From the NCBI GenBank assembly GCA_030770535.1, contig JASVEC010000024.1, forward strand, positions 496,001 to 560,000: a stretch of DNA of 64,000 nt, given 5' to 3'. A program made the position numbers and the translations under genes. Every line of letters starts with the position of its first letter. The stretch's first letter is position 1. The stretch is from Batkoa obscura (taxonomy: Eukaryota; Entomophthoromycota; Entomophthoromycetes; Entomophthorales; Batkoaceae). Shown here in pieces: positions 24,511 to 36,350 of the stretch. The notes beneath the pieces were generated by a model. The model was not told the origin of the DNA. It ran no database searches and saw only the letters and a program-made list of their open reading frames with translations.

Positions 24511-26467
24511 ATAATAAAATATATTGGTACTAGTTTACTGTATAGTCCCTTTATTAGTAAGCTAAAACTGAAGGAAAAGATCATAGAAAATCCCCCCTAA
24601 TTATTATTAAATATATTAATGGTAATATAATTTTTGTTATTGTATTATAAACTACATCAACTTTTTTATACTTCTGAATTACATATATAGTTAATATAAA
24701 GCACAGAGGACCTGAGTTGTAACTAATTAGTGCCATACAAATAAATTGACTGGTATTAACGACAAACAAAACCCATATTTTATTATTGAACTAAAGCTCG
24801 AAGTAAAATTAATGATTTAATTCTTTTATTAATAATGTTATCTATTAAATTTTAAGCACTAGAAATTTTCCACTTATGAAAATAGAAAAAGTGATGAAAC
24901 CAAAAAATATTCACAAATAGCAAATGGTTTGTAACTTTTATTTAGGTAGAAGAAACTACTAGCGTATTAATTAAGATTATAGTACTGAAGTCAATTAGTA
25001 ACTGGTTCCTAAAAAAGGGTATCATCAAGTTTATTAGATTTGTTTATTATCTTTATAATAGTAACTGATTTTTTAAAAATTCAGTGCTTTAGTTATTGGC
25101 AATACCATCTAGATCACCCACCAGACTTTAAACAAACTATAGTAAAAAAAACTATTGCTTCTCTTTCTATATAAGTGACAGTACTAGAACCAAGAGAAGT
25201 CTTTTGAAAGGAGTTACTTTACATTCAACATCGCACCAAAACTCACCAAAAAGTATATGAACTTCTAGGATTAAATTGATAGAAAGTGACAACCTTCACC
25301 AACCCTCAGTCTAACAAGATCTAGCTTCCCTACCCGTTATTTCTTATCCTTCAATTGTCTTGGGTAAACTAAACTTTCTGAATAGATGAATAATTTTAAA
25401 AATAACTCATACCTATAGTAGCTTTCATAAGCTTTAAAATTAATGATGTTTTACTTTAAAATCTTTTTTTAATTTATGTTTTTACTGTTTTTTACAAATT
25501 TTTATTCATTTGCTATTAAGTAAATGTATGATAGAATATGTTTATAACTCAAACAATATAACTATCCCGATTTTTGTCTATAAAAGACTTAAATAGAGAT
25601 TAACCTTACAAAAGTGAATTCTATTTTTAAAATTATTAAAATTACTCCAAAATAATATTTTATGAAAAAAATTGATAAAAATTTCGAATATTATTTACTA
25701 TCAATTATAGCAACAAAGTTATTAAGTAGACTTAATAAATTTCAAAGTTTAAAACATTTTCTATCTATCTGGTAAGCTTACATTATTAGGTGGAAAATGG
25801 GAGAAATTGTTGCTATTTGGTAAATTTAATATTTCTTGACTTGTATCTATTATTATCAATTATAGATTGAAGTACCTCCTTTTTCTTTTTTTAATGAAGC
25901 TTAAACTCAAGCTGAAATTTAAAAAAGATTTTAAACATTTTTCTTAATTTCAATTCAATTTCTATATAATCAAAAAGTAAATTAAATTTAGTATCAATTT
26001 GCAGCTTTATATTTATATAGTATACTTTTAAAAAAATATTAGCACTAAACTCTCGAGTTCATTGAATCTTTAATATAATATATAAAACTAACATTCCCTT
26101 TTATTCTTAGTTTCTTTTAAGGTTAACTCATTTATTCATCTAGTAAAACTCTTTATGGCATAATAAAAATATAAAACAATGCCATCGGATCAGCTGATTT
26201 AATAAACATTATCACAATAACTGAACAACATTTGGAGAAAGTTTGGGGATAAATGACATAATACACACCTATTAAATATTAATAAAGTTTAACAAATAAT
26301 ACTATACACTCAAAAGATAAAAATAATAAAGCAACTTTATTTTAAGTATTGAAACCAAATATATTAAAAGAGTAATTTTAAAGAGTAAATAAAAAAATAG
26401 TACCTAGCCTTGATGTTAGTCTACAAGGTACCATTACAAGTCAATTTAGAATGAGCTAAACATTAAA

Positions 26468-27637
26468 TTAATTGCTAGATTCAGCGGCTTTTGATTCTTG
26501 CTTGACAATGAAGGATGTAAGGTAGATACGGGCATTGTCAATTATTGGGATAGATTCTGTAGCAATAGCAAGTGCATTATTGGCTTTTTGAAGAGTGGTC
26601 TGATCGTCTCTTTGAAGTTCTTGAGTAACTTTAGTTGCACGCTCTTTAAGAGTGTTAAAGGCAGGTTCAAGTTGAGCTACCACGGTCTCAGGTAATTTAT
26701 TTGAGTTGTCATTAATATATTTATAAACAGAGTCTATTTCAGTCTTTAAACGTTGGGTAAGGTTAGATTGGGCTTGGTAGATTATTTCACCACTGGATTC
26801 TTTGATAGATCCAATGTTATCTTTAGCTTTTGTGATAAGAGTAGTTAATCCTTCACTTATAGAGGCAATTTCATCTGAAGCACGTTGGATGTAAGCATTT
26901 GATTCACGCATTTGAAGGATAGATCCCCCAGTAGTCACTGAAGAAATGTTATCAATTTGAGAACGAACAACCTTGACAACACGACGTTGAGCATCTACAC
27001 CAACATGGCGAAGTCTAGCGATTCCAGCATCTTTGGATAATTCTTCCTTTTCTTCGGTTGGTACTGGAAGGAAACGATCAAGGACAGCTTCAGCACTGTT
27101 AGCAACGGTAACAAGAGTTGAGTCAATAGCAGCAGTTGGAGTAGCTACAATTTGTGAGATAGCTTGCTTAGAAGTTTCATAAACCTCGGAAGAGGATTGA
27201 TGGAATACTACTGGGAATTGATCTTCCAAGTAATCCAAGGACTTGGAAGCAAGTTGATCAGCAGCATTAACTTGGTTAGGGAAACGGCTCTCGACGATTT
27301 CAGTAGCAGATGTGAAGGCAGTTTCGGCAGTATTATAAGCATACTTAATAAATCTATTATAAGTTTTAGTATCATCTTTTACAAAACCTTTGATCAAATT
27401 GAGTCCTTCAACAACCATTGGAATAGAATTGATACGATCTAATAATTTAGCTTCAGCTTCGGAATCTTTAGAAGATTCGCTGTTTGGAGAATTAAGGGAA
27501 GGGAATTCTTTTTCATTAAATTCAGGAATTTCTTGAGTTTCGGTTGGGGTTTGGATTGGGGATTCTGGGGCGGAAGCAACAACAACCTTTTGGTTAGGTT
27601 GAGGTTCAACTTGGGATTCTGCTTGAGTTGCCATCAT
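26468..27637 (-). CDS. Perilipin-family lipid-droplet protein
   Basis: A 389-residue single-exon protein. A Pro/Glu-rich disordered start (1-65) is followed by the PAT-like perilipin region: 'LLDRINSIPMVVEGLNLIKG', 'YNTAETAFTSATEIVESRFP', 'ADQLASKSLDYLEDQFP' and 'SAEAVLDRFLP', then long amphipathic helices to the end. The set 'IP-V', 'TAE-A', 'LDxLE..FP' and 'DRFLP' is what I know from fungal perilipins. These coat lipid droplets and limit lipolysis. No membrane segment is present, as expected for amphipathic-helix binding. A TATA-like TATATAAACG lies about 90 bp upstream on the minus strand. The GC content and codon use look higher than in neighbours, which fits strong expression. Confidence 0.85.
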   Translation of the reverse strand: MMATQAESQVEPQPNQKVVVASAPESPIQTPTETQEIPEFNEKEFPSLNSPNSESSKDSEAEAKLLDRINSIPMVVEGLNLIKGFVKDDTKTYNRFIKYAYNTAETAFTSATEIVESRFPNQVNAADQLASKSLDYLEDQFPVVFHQSSSEVYETSKQAISQIVATPTAAIDSTLVTVANSAEAVLDRFLPVPTEEKEELSKDAGIARLRHVGVDAQRRVVKVVRSQIDNISSVTTGGSILQMRESNAYIQRASDEIASISEGLTTLITKAKDNIGSIKESSGEIIYQAQSNLTQRLKTEIDSVYKYINDNSNKLPETVVAQLEPAFNTLKERATKVTQELQRDDQTTLQKANNALAIATESIPIIDNARIYLTSFIVKQESKAAESSN

Positions 27638-29629
27638 TTTTATAAAATTAAAACTTTGATATCGATGTTTTTGGCTCGAGATAGCTCTTATTAATAAAAG
27701 AAGGAAAAAATAGAATTCCAGCGTTTATATACTTTTTTGCCCCTTAATCCCTACAAATCTTTATTTGAACAAACTATGCAATAGCTGCCTCATAATTTGA
27801 GCAGATTTATGATCCAAAATTACAGCATGTGACATTTAGTTGATCCAAACATTGTTTTTAAACGTTACCATCATTATTCGCTCAATCTAAAAAGCTTAGC
27901 CAATAATAAATGAAAAATAACGTAGTTTCCTAAACATGATCTCATTTCAATGAAAAGGAACAGAGCTTAACCAATCAAATAAGCAAGATTTAAATTAATA
28001 GATTTGAATTAAGCTATTGCTAATTTTAGCATATGATTAACTAAATTTAAAATTTATGTAAGAAATTCAAAAATGAATGATAATAAAAGACAAAAAAGTA
28101 TATCTTGTAAGTAATTGAATTAGTTCTTTACTATATAAAATGAAATTAACCTTAATATTCATTATAATGATGATATAGAATGCTTAATTAACAAGTTTCG
28201 AACTTGTATTATTATAATAATGATTTTAAATTTTAAGATTTACACAAATCAACTATCAACATTCAATGTTGATTTGGGCCAAGTTCAAAGCTATGATATT
28301 AAGCTCCATATTGAACTGGTTTGGATTAAAAGATAAGAAAAATAAAAATGGCATAAACGTAGTAATAAAAGGAGTCACCAAGATTAATTTAATCTATAAT
28401 GTTTAATTATCACATGGAATTGAATAGTCAATGATAAGAAGTTACGATTATTAGGAATATTACTGAATTTATTAAAAGCCAAAATCATCCCTTAAAAAGT
28501 GGATAATTTGAGGAATAATAGTTTACTCCCTTAAATTTGATGTAACAGTGCATTTAACTATAGCCAATCAATTACAATATAATCTAATGAAATTAACAAT
28601 TAAGGTGTAAGTATAAAGCCAATTACAAGTCCATGTGAAATCAAATTCAACTATAAAGTGTAACAGTAAAGATATTAATTATATTATAGTGATTATGATA
28701 CAAATTAACGGAAACGTTCAGCATAATGTTACACATTTCAATCAATTTAATGTATTTTGAAAAAATAAAGCGTAAGTAAAATCCATTTATTTATATACCT
28801 TTCTGATCCGAATGATACGTTAAGGGATTTTATTATCTCTCCCTTTTTTTATTCTTTCTCCCCTACTTCTATCTTTATTAGCTATTAGTGGTTAATATTC
28901 CACCTATTGATAATGGCTTTACATATAAATAGAAATTTTGTTAAGCTAATTAAATAAGCTGATGGATGAAATAGTCCTATCAAAATCAACATTAGATATA
29001 TAATTTATTTGAAAATTAAAGCTAATTTTACACCTTAATTATTATTTATTACACAATTAAATTCTGATTTTAGAAAGAATATTATTAAAATTTCATTCTT
29101 TTCATATATTTATATACATACTTAACTCTTTTATATTGAAATGATACAAAGATATCTAATATCAGCATTTATATAGTTGACATTATAATAAAACTACTTA
29201 GACTTATTTTTATTTTGTTATAAGAACAATTAAGGATATAGTAAAGATTCACTTTTAACCCTTCTTAAAACGAATAATTTATAGAAATATCATTTATGAA
29301 CTGTAGCAAAAAATAAAGTAGTTGCTTAGTTTCTTTTTGTTATATGAAGAACTTATTATTAGTCCTTTGATTCAATATACATTTTCTAAATAATGATAGC
29401 ATTGATAACCCAAAATTTTAGTCTATAAAGTTTTATCAGCTTTATTAGTTTTTACCTTGAACCTTAATTTTTTACCAACTTCTATTTAGATAATTGGAAT
29501 TTATTTCAATACATTACAATGCCTATGTAATTTTTGTGTAAAAGACATCTATAAATAACTTGATATCAATTAAGCATACTAAATATGCTAAATCTGTGTA
29601 TTTGTGATATAAATGATATGAGATAAGTG

Positions 29630-29753
29630 TGGGAATGTTTTATTAGTTTTATATGGGAGGGATATCTTTTTCGATTTCATTATTTGTCCATTTTTTAATC
29701 GTTATTGAGTGGAAAAAACCCGATAAAACAATGTAACCGAAAAAGATGTTACT
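29630..29753 (-). mobile_element. Degenerate, apparently composite MITE
   Basis: Begins GTGGGAATGTTTTATTAG, then a second end-like ATATGGGAGG occurs at 29651, followed by TTTTTTAATCGTTATTGAGTGG. It looks like one copy inserted into, or recombined with, another. The far end is badly worn. Confidence 0.55.
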
Positions 29754-30361
29754 ATATATTTGTTTATTTTTATGCAATACAAACCCGGAAAAATAGATAT
29801 TGAATAGTAAAAACAAGGCTATCCCATATTAAAACTAAACAACTACTTAATAAAAATAACTGAGTATTAATTTAAACTCTATCACATTTTAACTGTAATT
29901 TCACTTAGAGCATCATAATTTAATATCGCATAAAAATTTATACTATATTCGTGTTTATACATTTTAATTAAGGATTTAATTAAAATTTATGGAAACTGTA
30001 TTTAAAAATGTATCTAAAATGATTTTACTAGTGAGTAGTTGATAAATTCTGAATTTTAGATAAAATTACTAGAATAAATCTAGCTATATATTTTAAATTT
30101 ATTATTCAACAATTTAATACTTAATGTCTATAATACTAAAATTTATGAATTAAAAATATTACGATTAAAGTATTTAATATTAATACAAGATAATTTATAT
30201 TAGTTTGATAAGTTTATAATAACTATCAAGATCAAACTATTATCAGTGATAATTAATTTGAAATTATTATTAGGAACAAAGTATTATAAGTGATAAATAG
30301 TTTAAATTATTAAAGTGAAATAGATGAGTTTTTACGAATTTCAACTTTCAAGGCTAAAATA

Positions 30362-30460
30362 TGGGAGTGTTTTTTTTGGCTTCATTACTTTTTCTATTTT
30401 TGAGCGCTATTTGAGTGGAAAAATTGGTAGTAAAATTCTTAAACACAAAAAACATCCCCA
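30362..30460 (-). mobile_element. MITE copy
   Basis: TGGGAGTGTTTTTTTTGGC to AACATCCCCA, flanked by TA on both sides; centre TGAGCGCTATTTGAG. Confidence 0.92.
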
Positions 30461-30894
30461 TATAATATAAATGCAAGATTATTTATATTATTTCATTCAC
30501 TATAAAATAATTATTAAGATCAATTTATTATAATGATAAAAAAATCAAGTTGGTTATTATCAATTATACTAAAAATCATATAATTAATTAGAATAAAATA
30601 AACATAATAATAAAATTGATTCTCTAATAAAAAGATCATAAATGATAGATTTTTATTTTATTTTAAAAACCGCAATTCTTTTTTATCTTGATATTAAATT
30701 TTATTAATAAAATTTATATATGATTTATGATTCTTTATTGTAGCTATATTTATCAAAAATTATTAACATTAATTAAACCACATTAAATAATTGGATTTAG
30801 TAACTTTTCAAGTAATTTTATATATAAAATTATCATTATAAGATAGCTAATACTAGCATGAACTTTATTTAAGGACTTTTTTCAAAAGTTAATA

Positions 30895-30995
30895 TGGGGA
30901 TGTATTTTTGTGCTTAAGAATTTTACTAACAATCTTTCCACTCAAATAGCGCTTAAAAAATGAATAAAGTAATGAAATCAAAAAAAACATCCCCA
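30895..30995 (+). mobile_element. MITE copy with symmetrical ends
   Basis: TGGGGATGT at the left and ACATCCCCA at the right are perfect inverses. Flanks read TTAATA and TATTAA. Confidence 0.93.
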
Positions 30996-31583
30996 TATTA
31001 ATAGTTGAACTAATGATAAGGTAAAGTTTATTAAATATTATGTTCATTTTCAAAGTTTAGAATTTAAAAAAAATAGAAACTATTTTACATAAAGTACTAG
31101 ATTAAATTAAAATTCACTTTAAGCAACCTTTAAAAATCCATTTTACATTTTAAATAAAAACTTGAACATTCAAATAAATAATATGATAATAAAAATAAAT
31201 TACTAGTAATAAAAGTGTTTATATTTAAGTAAGCTATTAAAAACATTCTACAATTTCAGTTGTTTTAAAAAGCTAGATAAAATTCATTCTACATTTTAAA
31301 TAAAGTTGGAGCAACCTACATACTCTTTCTTTAAGTGACTCCAAAATACAATTTCTAGCTGTAAAGCTTATTTTTTTAACTAAATACTTTAATTTCAATT
31401 AAAGGCTTAATATTTATAAGTAACAACTATAGTGGATTCGCCCTTTAAGTAGCACCGATATACTTGATTTCAGCTATATAATTTATTTTTTATATTTTTA
31501 AATATGAGTCATATTAACTTTATAAATTTCATGAATGATGATTTGTGGCCATTAATTAAAATATAAGGATGACTTTTTGAGAC

Positions 31584-31608
31584 TTACGTCAGCAACTTGT
31601 ATAAATAG
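31584..31608 (+). promoter_or_regulatory. TATA box and bZIP-like site before prephenate dehydratase
   Basis: TATAAATAG at 31600-31608 lies 80-88 bp before the ATG. TTACGTCA at 31584-31591, just upstream, resembles a bZIP (CRE/ATF-type) site. Fungal amino-acid genes are often under bZIP control, so a link is plausible but unproven. Confidence 0.45.
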
Positions 31609-31687
31609 AGTGACTGTTGAAATTTAAAATTAGAATTTAACTCAAATCAATTGTCAATTATTGATTATAAACTATCGATTATAAAAT

Positions 31688-32740
31688 ATGTCTAACTCTA
31701 TCAAAATAGCCTATCAATCATCAGAAGGTACTGATTTAACTACTATTATGAATGAAGCGTTTCCAGACAATGCCAGCTTTGAATCTGAAGCCCATTCTGA
31801 TTTATTATCTATTGGTACAGCCTTTGAAAATAATTCTATTACTCATTCTATTTTACCATATGAAAATAGTTTATCTGGTACTTTTTTGAACTCATTAGAT
31901 TTTTTATTACGTTATCCTAAATTACATATTATTGGTGAAGTTATATTACATGAAGAAATTGGCCTTGGAGTTCATCCCTCTGTAGAATTAGAGAATATTA
32001 AACAAGTGATTTTAGATACTAAAATTATTGAACAAACTAAAGTGGAATTAAATCAATTGTTTAAACAAAAGGAAATAATTTATCAAATAAATCAAGATCT
32101 TCTACCAAGTATTGAATCGATTTCTAAAGGGGAATTAAATTGTGCTGGCTTTGTAGGAAATATATCAATGATCCAAAAATATAATTTAAAACTAATAACT
32201 AAAAATTTAATTGAACATTCCAATCATCATTTTACTAGATACTTTATTATTTCAAATTCCCCTACTTTTCCAGAACGTCATCAATTACCAAAAACTTCGA
32301 TTGCAATCACTTTAAAAAATTCACCAGGTACTTTAATGAAAGTATTTTCTACTTTCGCTTTAAGGGATATTAAGTAAGTTATATATACTCTTTTCATTTA
32401 TTATTATTATTGTTATTATTATTAATTTTATTGATCTTCTTTTTTTTATTTCTAGTATTTGTAAAGTCGAATCCCGTGCTTCTATAAGATCTATACGTTC
32501 CAATTCTGCTTGGGAATACACCATGATTGTGGATGTAGATGGAGCTCCTAAAGTTGAAGAAAAATTAGAAAGAGCTATTGAAAATTTAAAAGAATTTGCA
32601 AGTAATGTTCATGTTTTAGGAAGTTATCCTAGGTAATTTTTATTTAGTTTACTTTATATGTTCAAAGTTGTATTAATATTCATTTTTCAAATAGATATTT
32701 TGCTAAACCTACTTTTGATTTGGCTCCAGTCGGTCTTTAA
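31688..32740 (+). CDS. Prephenate dehydratase
   Basis: Exons 31688-32373, 32456-32632 and 32695-32740 give 302 residues. The catalytic domain shows 'IAYQSSEGT', 'SILPYENSLSGT' (usual IPxENSxxG), 'SIESISKGELNCAGFVGN' and 'NHHFTRYFII', the place of the TRF motif, here TRY. The C-terminal ACT domain ('TSIAITLKNSPGTLMKVFSTFALRDIN', then 'CKVESRAS') senses phenylalanine in the family; the usual ESRP reads ESRA, so feedback control may differ. The enzyme turns prephenate into phenylpyruvate for phenylalanine synthesis. The last exon is only 46 nt and ends 'FDLAPVGL'. Confidence 0.93.
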
Positions 32741-33253
32741 ATTGTTATTGGAAATATTCAATCGTATTTGTTAGCTTTGTTTTTTTACTTTAAATATTTA
32801 AAGATTTAAATAAAGTCTATCATTTTTATTATTCTATTATTTTTTAAATTTATAAATAAAAAAATCAGTACTCTTATCTTAATTAATAATTTATTTTCTA
32901 TTCTTATAAATATAATATGGGGATGTATTTTTTGTTTAAGAATTTTACCAACAATTTTTCCACTCAAATAGCGCTTAAAAAGTGGAAAAAATAATGAAGT
33001 CAAAAAAATACTCTCATATCTTTTAATTTATTTCATTATATTAGATAGTATATCATCATCTATTCATAAATATCAAATAATAATTTAAATAAAATTTAAA
33101 ATTAAAACGTGATATTGAAACTTAAATATATAATAGAATTAGTATAAATTTATTCCATAGAGAAGAAGATATATGTGAATAAAGCTAAAAGTATTATAAA
33201 TATCAATCCTTTAAGCACCAGTGATAATTAACTTATAACAATAATCCATCAAT
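32741..33253. other. Convergent 3' spacer with one MITE
   Basis: Lies between the convergent prephenate dehydratase and trehalose phosphatase genes. Holds the MITE at 32918 and otherwise AT-rich 3' flank. Confidence 0.5.
32918..33016 (+). mobile_element. MITE copy
   Basis: TGGGGATGTATTTTTTG to ATACTCTCA; TA flanks on both sides; standard AATAGCGCTT centre. Confidence 0.9.
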
Positions 33254-36156
33254 TCAATTATTTTCTGGTAATTTTTGCATAATTTCAATAATTTGTTGAG
33301 GATCATTAACATGCCAGTTAGCTAATGTTTTTTTACTTGAAGTACCAATAGTTGTGCCAAATACTTTATCTTCTTCAATATCACAATTATTTAATACTCG
33401 AAACATATCTTCATCTGTTTTATCATCACCAGCACAAAATATAAAATCACAATCCGGATTAGCACTAATAATTCTTTTCACTATTTCTCCCTATTAAAAA
33501 TTAAAAAGATTATTGATATATTATAGATTTTAATTATTATATTCTATTATTAACTTACCTTATTAATAGCCACTGGTCGAACTTCAATGTTTTTTTTACC
33601 AATTAATATTTCCACTGGCAATTTAGATACTACTGCATTCTCTAAATGATTCTGACATTCTTTTGCCTGGAACGAACCAAAAGAAGGATCAGCCATACGA
33701 TAATGCCAAGTTAAAGAAGCACGCTTATGTTCAATAAAAGAACCTAATTTAAATAATAAAAAATAATCATTTTTTAGTACATTTTTCTTAATTATATAAT
33801 AAAATAATTAACTTACCTTGAGTTCTTTCTGTATAATAAGTAAATATTTCAGTTACATCATCTCTCCAACTTAAATCAATATCTTCAGCAAGATTAATCC
33901 ATTCTGATAGATTTGATTCTGGATATTTCATAAAACATCCATGTTCAGCACTTAATCCTAAATTAGGTACATCTCCCATCCATTCAATTAAGGCTTTTTG
34001 ATCACGTCCTGAGATAATCCATACTACATTTTTTGGATCTTTAGTTAAAGTTTTTAAGGCATTTAACATCTTTTCGGATGGTATAGCAGCAGAGGGTACA
34101 GATCGGATTTCAGTTAATGTACCCTATTAAAATGAAAATAATTAATATTCTAATAATATGTTTAATATATATATAACTTACATCATAATCAAATAAAATT
34201 AATCTTTTTTTACTATTAGAATAAACTTTCTTGATTAAATCAAATTCTAAAAAGGGAGTTGGATTTGAATTATTAAAAGATGAACAGCATTTTTTCATTG
34301 CTGTTACAAAACTCTGTGCCCAAAAAGTAGCATCTTGGGTGGTTACTCGTTTATATAATGCCTAAATAAAAATAAAATATTAATATCATATAATCAAATA
34401 TATAATAATTTAAACTTACATTATGTACTTCCACTTTCTTTTCATGTGATAAAGTAAGTGCATCATTAAGCGCATCAGCAACACCCTATTAAATTAATCA
34501 ACTATATAAATAAAATATAAATTAAAATTAGAATTAGAATCATACCGAATAATCAAATGGATTCACTAAAATAGCTTCTTCTAAGGAGCCAGCAGTACCC
34601 GTAAATTCGGATAATATCAATGGAGAATAATTACCTTTTTGGCATAAAATAAATTCATGAGATGTAGTGTTCATTCCATCTCTAACTGAAGTGATTAAAG
34701 CTACATCTGCCATTGATAATAAACCATAGTATTCTTCTCTTTCAATAGAATGCTGAAAGTGATGAACAGGTGAATATTCTAAAGAACCAAAGCGACTATT
34801 GATACGTGTTACTATTTCACTGATTTTTTTTTCAAGATTAGGTAAACTATGTAATGTAGAAGATACTTGTACTAAAACTACTTTGCCTTGCCATTCTGGA
34901 TATTTTTGTAAAAACAATTCATATGTTTTAAATTTTTGTAATACACCAGTGGCTTGATCTAACTTATCTCTTCCGAAAATTACTTTTTTGCCACTATATA
35001 ATTCTTTTAATGAATTAATTTTATGTTGTACTCCAAAAGAAGCTCTAAATTATAAATAATATAAATAAATAATACATATATATAACCAATGTTAATTACC
35101 TATGAAGTTCAGATACTTTAGCATCTACACCAATCGGAAATACATCCACTGTAATAATACTACCTTTATAGTCAATACCTTCAGGTGCTGGTTCAAGACC
35201 AAGTACTCTTGTACAAGTACTAATAAAATGACGAGCATAAGAATATGTCTAAATAATATATATGAATACATTATTCTTATAAATAAGATAATCAAATAAA
35301 ATTACTTGTAAACCAACTAAATTGGAGGATAGTATACCCTTTAAGATTTCTTTACGTCCTATTTAAAAAAACAATTAGTAAAAAACTTATAAAATAATAA
35401 TTATAAAGTCTACTTGGTAAACAACGAAATATTTCACTTGAAGGGAAAGGAGCATGGAGGAAAAAACCAATATTGGCATCGGGAATAGCCTTTCTAATCA
35501 TTTCAGGTACAAGCATAAGATGATAATCATGAATCCAAACTATTTAAAACAATTAAAATTAATAAAACCAAAATAAATTGATTTAACATACTAAAGTCGC
35601 CAGGCTGATAAAATTGAATAATGGAATCAGCAAAATGTTGATTAACATTAACATAACCTTCCCAGTGTTCTTTTTGAATTTTCATGTCCACTCGCATATC
35701 TTCTAATAAATAATGAAACATAGGCCAAAGTTCTATTCGTTTAAAATTATAAATTATTAGTATGTAATAAACTAAAATCCAATAAATTATCTTACCTGAT
35801 TTACAATAACCTTCATAATGATTGCTGGCTTCTTCCTCACTAAAAAACACTGGTATATATTTTTTTTGGCTAACCAATTTATTTTTAAGCTCCTCCTTCA
35901 TTTCTTCATTTAACACTTCATACTCAAGTACACTACCATCTTCTTTAAGCACCTTTCCTACAAATCCCATATGATAATTATCATAATCTTTACTAAGAGA
36001 GCCGATTGCCACATTCATAGCTGAATGACCCCGACGTAAGTGAAAAGACCATTCTTTATTATCAGTATTTAAATTACAAACAGAAGGTATAAAGTGGGAG
36101 ACATGAATGACCCTTTTAGGTTCCAATATTTCAGTGCTATCTTTACAATTCGTCAT
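33254..36156 (-). CDS. TPS2: Trehalose-6-phosphate phosphatase (GT20 plus HAD domains)
   Basis: Eleven exons (from the 5' end: 36156-35796, 35732-35592, 35539-35414, 35358-35306, 35248-35100, 35044-34546, 34485-34420, 34361-34182, 34123-33817, 33743-33559, 33490-33254) give 767 residues. The first ~490 residues are a trehalose-phosphate-synthase-like GT20 domain ('WIHDYHLMLVP', 'FFLHAPFPSSEIFRCLP', 'DGMNTTSHEF'). The C-terminal part is a HAD phosphatase: 'LILFDYDGTLTEI' (nucleophile DxDGT, with the Gly codon rebuilt across a splice), 'WIISGRDQKAL', 'ERTQGSFIEHKRASLTWHYR' and 'AGDDKTDEDMF'. This order is that of fungal Tps2, which removes phosphate from trehalose-6-phosphate to make the stress protectant trehalose. 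The GT20 part in Tps2 is usually catalytically silent and serves in complex formation. Confidence 0.93.
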
Positions 36157-36259
36157 TTTTTGTTTTTTACTTGGAGTCGAAATAGTGGGAGTTTTGTTTT
36201 TAAATAAAAAAGATGGTTTTATGTTTGATTAAGTTTATTTATCCATCTTCATTTGTTCT

Positions 36260-36350
36260 CCCCTTCAACTAGCCACCTCACTAAACCTAACTGTTTGATA
36301 TATTATTGGTTGAGTTAATAAAATACTAATCAATTAGGACCATGACGTCA
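36260..36350. promoter_or_regulatory. Stress-type sites upstream of the trehalose phosphatase gene
   Basis: A perfect CRE palindrome TGACGTCA at 36343-36350 and a CCCCT stress-response-element core at 36260-36264 lie about 190 and 105 bp upstream of the ATG. In yeasts such sites bind ATF/CREB-type bZIP and Msn2/4-type zinc-finger factors and control trehalose genes; here this is inference. Confidence 0.45.

Larger units (their letters stand above)
22921..26467. other. Long spacer with MITEs and an unidentified coding-like patch
   Basis: About 3.5 kb. MITEs lie at 23559 and 23952, and a heavily worn possible fragment at about 24815-24915. Apart from the patch at 24060-24510, listed separately, no gene is supported. 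Confidence 0.5.
27638..31687. other. Long spacer with MITEs
   Basis: About 4 kb without a gene. It holds a composite MITE at 29630 and clean copies at 30362 and 30895. A small perfect hairpin, ACAAGTT-TCG-AACTTGT, lies near 28190. The last ~100 bp are the prephenate dehydratase promoter. Confidence 0.5.

Noticed and set aside
28185-28210. tRNA or terminator at a perfect ACAAGTT hairpin
   Set aside because: No cloverleaf, no B box and no conserved tRNA bases around it; a lone small palindrome.
30885-31000. TTAA target duplication (piggyBac-type) for the MITE family
   Set aside because: One copy is flanked by TTAA on both sides, but most copies share only TA, and the P450 empty-site comparison gives TA.
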